Part shown: positions 5,482-10,801 of the stretch, one piece after another | Position numbering within the stretch: position 1 is the stretch's first letter | How the letters are laid out: every line of letters starts with the position of its first letter | Source: Bacteroidota bacterium | GTDB lineage: Bacteria > Bacteroidota > Ignavibacteria > SZUA-365 > JAADGX01 | Length of the DNA stretch: 10,801 nucleotides | NCBI GenBank assembly: GCA_024276335.1 | Contig: JAJRXL010000513.1 | Coordinates: forward strand, 1 to 10,801 | Reading direction: 5' to 3' | The notes under the pieces: generated by a model | Seen by the model: only the letters and a program-made list of their open reading frames with translations | What the model was told of the DNA's origin: nothing | Database searches by the model: none | Position numbers and translations under genes: made by a program

Positions 5482-7575
5482 TTAGCGGTAGAACCGGTCC
5501 CGGTTATCGACGATGTCGATTTTGTCCCGCATGTCTTCGAGCCAGGCCTGCACGAACTGGTTCGATTTCTGCTGGAGGAGCTGTTGTCGCAAGGTTGGTT
5601 TCTGCTTCTCGAAGTCCGCCATGTTGATTTCAGACCGGGAGAGCAGTTGCATGACGAGGTACCCCCGTGCAACGCGGAACGGCTTCGAAATCTCGCCGGG
5701 TTGCAATGCTTTCAACTTGCCGATGACAGCGGGATCGCGACCCAGTGCGGGAGGGCCGCTCGCGAGATTGAAATCGTTTGCCGTTTCCACCCGTAGGCGG
5801 GGGTCGGATGCAGCCAGCGCTTCCAATCCCCGGCTCTTGTCAAATGCGCTGTAAGCCCGTTCCGCGATTTCCTTGACTTTTTTCATCTGGCGTTCGACCT
5901 GGACGAGCGGAATGATGTTATTCCTGACCTCATCAAAGCTGCGGTAACCGGCGGGAATTTCTTTTGCGACCCGCGCCACGACGTATCCCTGGGAGCTTTG
6001 GAATACGTCGCTGATTTCACCCACGCTGTTCTCGAACGCGAACTTCAAGAGCGAGGAGTTGACGCCGATGCCGGGGATGAATGCTCCCGGAGTTTTCTGA
6101 AATTCCGGCGTCTGCAAAATCTCGTAATTGTCGATTTTGGCTTCTTCGTCAAAGCCGTTTTCCTTTGCGAAGTAAGCAAAGCTGCGGGCGCGTTCGTAAA
6201 TTGCGTCCTTCGTTGTCGAGCCCGGGTCCACGCGGAGAGTGATCCCGACGAGCGTAAAGATGCGTGATTCCCGGGCCTCGATTTTAATCACGTGATAACC
6301 GAACTGGGTCTTGATCGGTCCGACGATCTCTCCCACCCTGCCGGAGAATGCCGCTTTTTCGAACGCGGGCACCATGCGTCCCTTGCCAAACCAGCCCAAG
6401 TCGCCGCCCCGTGTCGCCGTGGGACCGGTGGAATATTTTGCGGCCAGGTCCTCGAAGCGCTCGCCGGCGCGGGCCTTGCGCGCTACTTCCTCGGCAAGGC
6501 GCTTGGCTTCTTCCTCGCCTTTTTCCGTCCCGAGTAACACGTGGCGCGCCCGCACGAACACTTCTTTGCCATCCTTGATGTCCAATACTTTTTTCAGCGC
6601 GTATCCCTCACGGGTAGCGACCGGCCCGATGATATCACCCACCGACGCGGAAATGACGGAGTCGGCAAGGGCAGGATCCATTTGAGAAATATTGGCGATT
6701 GTTGTGTCCAGCTTTGTCGTGTACAGGAGAGCTTCCGTCACGAAATCCCCGCCCTCGGCAACACGTTTCCTGAGGGTGGTGAGGTCCTTCAATACGGCGG
6801 CGGTGTCGTCCCGGGAGGGGGCGAGGATGAATTGAACGTAATCCAGGACGCGGGAAGGCTCCGTTTTGAATTCGTCCTTGTGCTTGTCGTAATACGCGCG
6901 GAGTTCCTCGTCAGACGGGCGGCTGGTGTCGGGGGGGACAAGTTGCTGTGCATCGAAGAGGACGTAGCTGCACGAGAACTTGCGGTTCTCGTTTTCATAC
7001 TGTGTCAACAGCTCGTCGTCGCTCACCTGGACGGCGGCGCTGAGCAGGGCCGTGAGTTTATCCCGGATCAATTGGGCGCGCACCTGTTCTTCCATCTGCA
7101 ACAGGGCCTCGCGGTTTTCCGGTCCCGGGTTGGCCAGGAATTGCTGGTAGGCCTGCCGGTTAAAGTTCCCGGTCGAGTCAATGAAGTACTGGGCCAACGC
7201 CTGCGGCGGATTGGGACCGTAAAAAACGTTGCGGACCTCATCGTCCGTGACCACGATGCCGAGGTCCTCGACCGCCCTTTCCACGACCGCCTGCTTGATG
7301 AAATCGTCCCAGACCTGTTCCCGGATCGTTGCGATTTCGTTGTCGGTCAACTCCCGGTCCTGCTGCTGGCGGCGGCTCTGCATGGCCAGGTCCACCATCT
7401 GCGAATACTGGGCGTAAGTGATCGGTTTGCCGTCGATTTCACCGAGTTCGTTGTAATTGCCCTGTAGCAGTGTGCCGACATCGAGATCCGAGAGAACCCA
7501 GAACGCGATAAAAATGACGGCAAAAACGAGGATGATTATGTGCGTATTATCACGCAGCTTGGTCATCACACCCAT
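5482..7575 (-). CDS. ppiD: Membrane-anchored periplasmic chaperone / PpiC-type prolyl isomerase, PpiD-like
   Basis: This 697-aa protein has a short cytoplasmic tail, one transmembrane helix (about 12-29) and a SurA/PpiD-type helical chaperone region (about 40-200), so it should help exported proteins fold at the inner-membrane surface. One clear parvulin domain spans about 342-435: ARHVLL with His345, then the GGDLGWF and MVPAFEKAAF motifs, then FGYHVIKI with His428. By-eye alignment to E. coli PpiC puts Gly384 where PpiC has its active-site Cys40, so catalysis may be weak. Segments at about 243-335, 440-540 and perhaps 595-648 repeat the parvulin ending (VGDIIGPVATREGYALKKV, VGEISDVFQSSQGYVVARV, PGEISKPFRVARGYLVMQL) without the catalytic motifs and look like degenerate copies. 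E. coli PpiD is 623 aa with one parvulin domain. The first ATG is chosen because GGAG lies 9 nt upstream; the ATG at codon 4 is the alternative. Confidence 0.88.
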   Translation of the reverse strand: MGVMTKLRDNTHIIILVFAVIFIAFWVLSDLDVGTLLQGNYNELGEIDGKPITYAQYSQMVDLAMQSRRQQQDRELTDNEIATIREQVWDDFIKQAVVERAVEDLGIVVTDDEVRNVFYGPNPPQALAQYFIDSTGNFNRQAYQQFLANPGPENREALLQMEEQVRAQLIRDKLTALLSAAVQVSDDELLTQYENENRKFSCSYVLFDAQQLVPPDTSRPSDEELRAYYDKHKDEFKTEPSRVLDYVQFILAPSRDDTAAVLKDLTTLRKRVAEGGDFVTEALLYTTKLDTTIANISQMDPALADSVISASVGDIIGPVATREGYALKKVLDIKDGKEVFVRARHVLLGTEKGEEEAKRLAEEVARKARAGERFEDLAAKYSTGPTATRGGDLGWFGKGRMVPAFEKAAFSGRVGEIVGPIKTQFGYHVIKIEARESRIFTLVGITLRVDPGSTTKDAIYERARSFAYFAKENGFDEEAKIDNYEILQTPEFQKTPGAFIPGIGVNSSLLKFAFENSVGEISDVFQSSQGYVVARVAKEIPAGYRSFDEVRNNIIPLVQVERQMKKVKEIAERAYSAFDKSRGLEALAASDPRLRVETANDFNLASGPPALGRDPAVIGKLKALQPGEISKPFRVARGYLVMQLLSRSEINMADFEKQKPTLRQQLLQQKSNQFVQAWLEDMRDKIDIVDNRDRFYR

Positions 7576-7584
7576 GACGAGTTA

Positions 7585-7588
7585 CTCC
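7585..7588 (-). promoter_or_regulatory. Shine-Dalgarno GGAG of the ppiD-like gene
   Basis: GGAG on the minus strand sits 9 nt before ATG 7575-7573. This decides for the first ATG over the in-frame ATG three codons later, which would put the same site 18 nt away. Confidence 0.6.
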
Positions 7589-7603
7589 ATTATATTCTTG
7601 TAT

Positions 7604-7609
7604 ATTATA
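7604..7609 (-). promoter_or_regulatory. Candidate -10 box (TATAAT) of the ppiD-like gene
   Basis: A perfect TATAAT on the minus strand. A start site about 7 nt downstream, near 7597, would give a leader of about 22 nt that includes the GGAG. No good TTGACA-like -35 lies 16-18 bp upstream (the best, TTTCAT, matches 3 of 6), and the region is AT-rich, so this is a weak call. Confidence 0.35.
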
Positions 7610-7846
7610 TCGCTGTATTTCATTCAAGATGAAAATTTACAAGACTAACAATATAGACCAGTTCGGCCTGAAATGCAATGAAGTTTTCGATGGGGGTGCC
7701 TGTTGCGCAAGGTGTGATTTCCGTCGGAAAGCCCGGGATGTGGGCGGATACGCGATGGTTCTTGCGACTCGCCACGACAGGCGGAGCGTCAACATTGCCA
7801 ATTTTTCAGTATATTTTCCTGCTGTAACAGGATAGCACGAAAAGAA

Positions 7847-8920
7847 ATGCTGACGGAAAAACTCGACCATATTCTCGAACGCTACCACGCGATTCACGAG
7901 GAAATGAGCAAACCGGAGGTTGCTACCGACCGGGACCGGTTGCGTTCCCTGGGCAAGGAGCAACGCGTGTTGCGTCCCATCGTGGAAAAATACGAGGCAT
8001 ACAAGCGTGTGCTTCACGATCTCGAGGGAAGCGAGCAGCTCCTGCAGACGGAAACCGACGAGGAGATGCGCGCAATGGCTACGACGGAAGTTATGCGCCT
8101 CAGGCATGAATTGGAAAAAATCGAGGCGGAACTGAAAGTCCTCCTGCTGCCGCGGGATCCCGACGACGATAAAAACGTCATCGTCGAAATCCGGGCCGGC
8201 ACCGGGGGCGAAGAGGCCGCCTTGTTTGCCGCCGATCTCTACCGCATGTACTCCCGGTACGCGGAGCGCAAGGGCTTCGCTCTCGAGGTGATCGACTTCA
8301 ACGAGACCGGCATCGGGGGGTTCAAGGAGATCGTCTTCGGTTTGAGGGGAGACGAAGTGTTCGGGTGGATGAAATTCGAAAGCGGTGTCCATCGCGTCCA
8401 ACGCGTTCCTTCAACAGAAGCCAGCGGGAGGATCCACACTTCGGCGGCCACCGTCGCCGTGCTTCCTGAGCCCGAGGAGGTGGACGTGGAAATAGGGGAG
8501 GACGACCTCCGCATCGATATTTTCCGGGCCGGTGGAAAAGGCGGGCAGAACGTCAACAAGGTGGAAACCGCCGTCCGCATTACACACCTTCCTACCGGCA
8601 TCGTGGTGTCGTGCCAGGACGAGCGGTCGCAGCTCAAGAACCGGCTCAAGGCGATGAAAGTCCTGCGCGCCCGGCTCTACGAAATGCGGCAGGCCGAGCA
8701 GACGAAAAGTATTACCACGCAGCGACGACTCATGGTGCGCAGCGGGGACCGGAGCGACAAGATCCGGACGTACAATTTCCCGCAAAACCGGATCACCGAC
8801 CATCGCATCGGCCTGACCTTGTACAACCTGACCGAAGTGCTCGACGGCAACCTGGACGAGCTTATCGAGGCGCTCCGGCTGGCAGACCGCACCCAGAAGC
8901 TGGAAGAGGGCATTGCCTGA
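7847..8920 (+). CDS. prfA: Peptide chain release factor 1 (RF1)
   Basis: This 357-aa protein has the normal length for RF1, which reads UAA and UAG stop codons in the cytoplasm and triggers release of the finished peptide. The N-terminal helical domain spans about 1-105. The codon-reading tripeptide is Pro188-Ser-Thr190 in HRVQRVPSTEASGRIHTS; PxT marks RF1, where RF2 has SPF. The peptidyl-transferase GGQ is at 232-234 in AGGKGGQNVNKVETAVR, and the conserved SCQDERSQ follows at 255-262. No programmed frameshift is present, as expected, since that feature belongs to prfB. The start is taken at ATG 7847 (MLTEKLD), in line with other RF1 proteins; the ribosome-binding site is poor (GAAAAGAA directly upstream, AGGA 14 nt away). 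The usual partner gene prmC, encoding the methylase of the GGQ glutamine, is not next to it; the stop codon instead overlaps the kdsA start. Confidence 0.97.
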   Translation: MLTEKLDHILERYHAIHEEMSKPEVATDRDRLRSLGKEQRVLRPIVEKYEAYKRVLHDLEGSEQLLQTETDEEMRAMATTEVMRLRHELEKIEAELKVLLLPRDPDDDKNVIVEIRAGTGGEEAALFAADLYRMYSRYAERKGFALEVIDFNETGIGGFKEIVFGLRGDEVFGWMKFESGVHRVQRVPSTEASGRIHTSAATVAVLPEPEEVDVEIGEDDLRIDIFRAGGKGGQNVNKVETAVRITHLPTGIVVSCQDERSQLKNRLKAMKVLRARLYEMRQAEQTKSITTQRRLMVRSGDRSDKIRTYNFPQNRITDHRIGLTLYNLTEVLDGNLDELIEALRLADRTQKLEEGIA

Positions 8921-9753
8921 TGGCGAATTCCGTTCGCGCCATAACTGTCGGGGGTATCGAGCTCGGAGGCGGGAAACCTGTCCTGATTGCCGGCCCATGC
9001 GTGATCGAAAACCGGGACATGGTGATCGACACCATCAGCCGCCTGAAAAGCCTGTGCTCCGAGTTCAACCTCGCGTTTATTTTCAAAGCGTCGTATCGAA
9101 AGGCGAATCGAACCAGCCTGGACGGATTCACAGGCATTGGCGACGCGGAAGCGCTTGCGATCCTGTCCGAAGTGCGGGAAAGCTTCTCCGTGCCGGTGGT
9201 GACGGACGTGCATTCCGTGCCGGAGGTCGAAAGCGCCGCGGAGGTAGTGGACATCGTACAGATTCCCGCGTTCCTGTGTCGCCAGACCGATCTCCTGGTT
9301 GCGGCGGGCAGAACCGGCAAAGCGGTCAACATCAAGAAAGGGCAGTTCATGGCGCCCGACGACATGGGGCACGCGGTCGAGAAAGTGGTGTCCACCGGAA
9401 ATGAACGCGTCCTGCTCACGGAACGAGGGGCATCATTTGGCTACCACGACCTGGTCGTGGACATGCGGTCGCTGGTTATCATGCGGAAATTCGGGTACCC
9501 GGTGGTGTTCGACGCGACGCATTCGGTTCAGCTTCCCGGCGCAGGCCGGCAATCCGGCGGCGCGCCGGAATTCATTCTGCCCCTGGCTCGCGCGGCGGCG
9601 GCGGTGGGAGTGGACGGGTTCTTCGCGGAAACGCATCCCAATCCAACGATAGCCTTGAGCGATGCCGCCACCCAGTTGCCGCTGGATCGCATGGACGATT
9701 TCCTCCGCCAGGTATTGGCCATCGACACGATGCGGCGTTCACTCCATCGGTAA
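8920..9753 (+). CDS. kdsA: 3-deoxy-D-manno-octulosonate 8-phosphate synthase, metal-dependent type
   Basis: This cytoplasmic enzyme condenses phosphoenolpyruvate with arabinose 5-phosphate to give Kdo 8-phosphate, the committed step toward the Kdo of LPS inner core. The 277 aa match the family's usual length of about 260-285. Recognisable blocks are IAGPCVIEN (23-31), KASYRKANRTS (56-66), IPAFLCRQTDLL (115-126), NIKKGQF (137-143), TERGASFGY (167-175), DATHSVQLPG (198-207) and LSDAATQLPL (246-255). Cys27, His201, Glu237 and Asp248 align with the four metal ligands of the Aquifex aeolicus enzyme (Cys11, His185, Glu222, Asp233). The E. coli enzyme has Asn in place of the Cys, so this is the metal-dependent class. 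The start ATG shares its A with the prfA stop (TGATG), and AGAGGG at 8905-8910 lies 9 nt upstream, so expression is coupled to prfA. kdsC follows after 64 bp. Confidence 0.97.
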   Translation: MANSVRAITVGGIELGGGKPVLIAGPCVIENRDMVIDTISRLKSLCSEFNLAFIFKASYRKANRTSLDGFTGIGDAEALAILSEVRESFSVPVVTDVHSVPEVESAAEVVDIVQIPAFLCRQTDLLVAAGRTGKAVNIKKGQFMAPDDMGHAVEKVVSTGNERVLLTERGASFGYHDLVVDMRSLVIMRKFGYPVVFDATHSVQLPGAGRQSGGAPEFILPLARAAAAVGVDGFFAETHPNPTIALSDAATQLPLDRMDDFLRQVLAIDTMRRSLHR

Positions 9754-9817
9754 TCCCGGTGCCGGGGATTCCCTCGATTACAAAGCATAACGAAGTGAAA
9801 ACAAGAGAAGATCATAG

Positions 9818-10342
9818 ATGACAATAAACCAACCGGTCCCGGATTCTCATCGAAAGAAGCTGCGGGAAATCCGCGCCATCTTTCTTGACGTGGATGGCGT
9901 TCTTACCGACGGCAGCATCGTGTACACGTCCGACGGCGTGGAATCGAAAGCGTTTCATGTACAGGACGGGCTGGGGATTCGGTTGGCCATGGAGAAAGGC
10001 CTGCGGGTCGGGTTGATCACCGGGCGAAAATCCGAGGTCGTGGAGCGGCGGGCGCAGGAGCTCGGCATCACCGACCTGTACCAGGGTTCGCTTGACAAGG
10101 CATCGGTTTTGGACGAGATCGAGGCGGTGTACGACTTGAAGGATGAACAGGTCGCTTACATGGGCGACGATATCCTGGATCTGCCCGTCTTGCGACGGGT
10201 GGGGTTTTCCGCCGCGCCGGCCAACGCACATCCCGCTGTTCTCCAGGCCGTGGATCTCGTCACCGGCAACACCGGCGGGAACGGCGCGGTGCGGGAAATG
10301 ATCGATTACATCCTCGCAGCGATGGATAGCGCCGATACGTGA
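9818..10342 (+). CDS. kdsC: 3-deoxy-D-manno-octulosonate 8-phosphate phosphatase
   Basis: This removes the phosphate from the product of kdsA to give free Kdo, ready for CMP activation by KdsB (not in this window). The 174-aa size fits the cap-less, tetrameric HAD phosphatases of the KdsC family. HAD motif I is FLDVDGVLTDG with Asp24 (nucleophile) and Asp26 (acid/base); motif II is Thr68 in LITGR; motif III is probably Lys94 in QGSLDKASVL; motif IV is GDDILDLP with Asp117 and Asp121. AAPANAHP and TGNTGGNGAVRE near the C-terminus are typical of the family. GAGAAG at 9805-9810 is a reasonable ribosome-binding site 7 nt from the ATG. It lies 64 bp after kdsA on the same strand, with only a weak hairpin between, so one transcript from prfA is likely. 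A bifunctional KdsB-like fusion is excluded by the length. Confidence 0.96.
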   Translation: MTINQPVPDSHRKKLREIRAIFLDVDGVLTDGSIVYTSDGVESKAFHVQDGLGIRLAMEKGLRVGLITGRKSEVVERRAQELGITDLYQGSLDKASVLDEIEAVYDLKDEQVAYMGDDILDLPVLRRVGFSAAPANAHPAVLQAVDLVTGNTGGNGAVREMIDYILAAMDSADT

Positions 10343-10362
10343 CGGGCGATATATGGGGTGCC

Positions 10363-10396
10363 GCGTTCGGAATACTCCCGTTGTCAAACGGAACGC
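10363..10396 (+). terminator. Nested inverted repeat after kdsC, possible terminator
   Basis: GCGTTC at 10363-10368 pairs with GAACGC at 10391-10396, and inside it CCGTT (10378-10382) can pair with AACGG (10387-10391) around a GTCA loop; the two stems share one base at 10391, so they pair fully only as alternatives. No T-tract follows (ACGCTGATTG), so it is a poor Rho-independent terminator and may only be structured spacer. Confidence 0.3.
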
Positions 10397-10452
10397 ACGC
10401 TGATTGATTTCGAAACTGAATGATCATACACGATGTTTATCACTACCAGAAC

Positions 10453-10458
10453 AAGGAG
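10453..10458 (+). promoter_or_regulatory. Shine-Dalgarno AAGGAG of the M16 peptidase gene
   Basis: AAGGAG lies 4 nt before ATG 10463. The match is strong though the spacing is shorter than usual; it is the most canonical ribosome-binding site in the window and fixes the start just ahead of the signal peptide. Confidence 0.6.
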
Positions 10459-10462
10459 TCCT

Positions 10463-10801
10463 ATGCGACGACAAACCAGTACGTTTGTGCTTGCCGCTCT
10501 CATGCTGTTCGGTTTGCAGGGCATGAATGAAGCGGTAAGCCAGGGGATTTTTCCTTACAAGTATTCGGTCGTGACGCTGGAGAACGGCCTCAGGGCCTAT
10601 CTCATTCCTACGCAGAACCCGGGCCTGGTCGCTTATTACTCGATCGTGCGAACGGGCAGTCGGGACGAATGGGAGCCCGGGCACAGTGGGTTCGCCCACT
10701 TCTTCGAGCACATGATGTTTCGCGGCACCAAGACCTATCCGGGCCCGGTGTACGACAGGCTGGTGACGGAAATGGGCGCGGACGCCAACGCCTACACCAC
10801 C
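10463..10801 (+). CDS. M16 (pitrilysin-type) zinc metallopeptidase, N-terminal part
   Basis: The first 113 codons of an exported zinc protease; the rest lies beyond the right edge. Residues 1 to about 27 look like a signal peptide (RRQ start, hydrophobic VLAALMLFGLQG, end near AVSQ), so the product is probably periplasmic or a lipid-free secreted protein. The M16 core follows: VTLENGLRAYLIP (38-49), then the inverted zinc-binding motif HFFEH at 79-83 (His79, catalytic Glu82, His83) within GFAHFFEHMMFRGT, then MGADANAYTT (104-113), the conserved segment after the active site. The third zinc ligand, a Glu roughly 75 residues downstream in this family, is outside the window. Members are either about 400-500 aa or fused pairs of about 900 aa; which applies cannot be told. 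AAGGAG at 10453-10458, 4 nt before the ATG, supports this start. It lies 120 bp after kdsC and may have its own promoter. Confidence 0.93.
   Translation, partial: MRRQTSTFVLAALMLFGLQGMNEAVSQGIFPYKYSVVTLENGLRAYLIPTQNPGLVAYYSIVRTGSRDEWEPGHSGFAHFFEHMMFRGTKTYPGPVYDRLVTEMGADANAYTT

Larger units (their letters stand above)
7576..7846. other. 271-bp divergent spacer between the ppiD-like gene and prfA
   Basis: This must hold promoters for both directions. The side near the ppiD-like gene (about 7585-7660) is AT-rich and contains a candidate -10 box; the part at about 7661-7800 is GC-richer with no recognisable gene or RNA. A 68-codon frame at 7629-7835 has no ribosome-binding site and no family resemblance and is not called. 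Near prfA there is an AT-rich TTTTTCAGTATATTTT stretch (7802-7817) that could carry a -10 element, but no -35 at proper spacing was found. A weak 5-bp hairpin, TCCTG/CAGGA (7817-7832), precedes the prfA start. Confidence 0.5.

Noticed and set aside
6541..7467. Plus-strand frame of 308 codons
   Set aside because: It is antisense to the PpiD-like gene, whose frame carries clear parvulin motifs.
7795..7815. TTGCCA plus TATATT as a prfA promoter
   Set aside because: The boxes are only 9 bp apart, far from the 16-18 bp needed.
7629..7835. Plus-strand frame of 68 codons with four Cys residues before prfA
   Set aside because: There is no Shine-Dalgarno sequence, no recognisable zinc-finger spacing, and it starts inside the AT-rich promoter region of the divergent gene. 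It cannot be supported without conservation data.
9752..9770. Inverted repeat AATCCC/GGGATT after kdsA, considered as a terminator
   Set aside because: It is only 6 bp with a 7-nt loop, overlaps the stop codon, has no T-tract, and kdsC follows closely. The same arm sequences occur in the hairpin unit at 4446-4461, but this is too short to claim a relation.
8411..9824. Minus-strand frames opposite prfA and kdsA
   Set aside because: They are shadows of two strongly recognised plus-strand genes.

Overview
The window reads as a stretch of chromosome from a Gram-negative, diderm bacterium with LPS. Evidence for this is a Kdo synthase and Kdo-8-phosphate phosphatase, an outer-membrane beta-barrel, a barrel/OmpA-type peptidoglycan anchor and a PpiD/SurA-like periplasmic chaperone. 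Long secreted proteins that mix VWA, Ig-like and WD40 modules, weak Shine-Dalgarno sequences on several genes, and spacers with short degenerate tandem repeats suggest the Bacteroidota/Chlorobiota (FCB) side, for example Ignavibacteria- or Kapabacteria-like lineages. That placement is inference; no rRNA or single diagnostic marker is present. The DNA is GC-rich by eye apart from a few AT-rich spacers.

Layout. Leftward (minus strand), read from the middle outwards: (i) a 697-aa membrane-anchored PpiC/SurA-type chaperone (5482-7575); (ii) a 238-aa outer-membrane beta-barrel protein (4679-5395); (iii) a 428-bp spacer rich in small repeats (4251-4678); (iv) a 663-aa barrel/double-OmpA protein (2259-4250); (v) after 3 bp, a secreted VWA/Ig-like/WD40 protein starting at 2255 and still open at the left window edge. 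Gene (v) fills the first 2.25 kb and is easy to miss because it has no stop codon inside the window. Rightward (plus strand): prfA (7847-8920), kdsA overlapping it by one base (8920-9753), kdsC (9818-10342), and the first 113 codons of an M16 zinc peptidase (10463 onward). The two halves diverge from a 271-bp spacer (7576-7846).

How the genes fit together. Nearly everything concerns the cell envelope: kdsA and kdsC catalyse consecutive steps to Kdo, the PpiD-like protein would help fold exported proteins such as the neighbouring barrels, and the M16 protein is an exported peptidase. The odd one out is prfA (peptide chain release factor 1), which is start/stop-coupled to kdsA rather than to prmC. 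The least ordinary part is the left operon. An outer-membrane protein with two peptidoglycan-binding OmpA domains separated by an Ig-like domain sits 3 bp upstream of a secreted protein that joins a complete-MIDAS VWA domain to a WD40 propeller. I read this as a candidate envelope-anchored adhesion or scaffold pair of unknown function. No mobile element, CRISPR array, tRNA or rRNA was seen.
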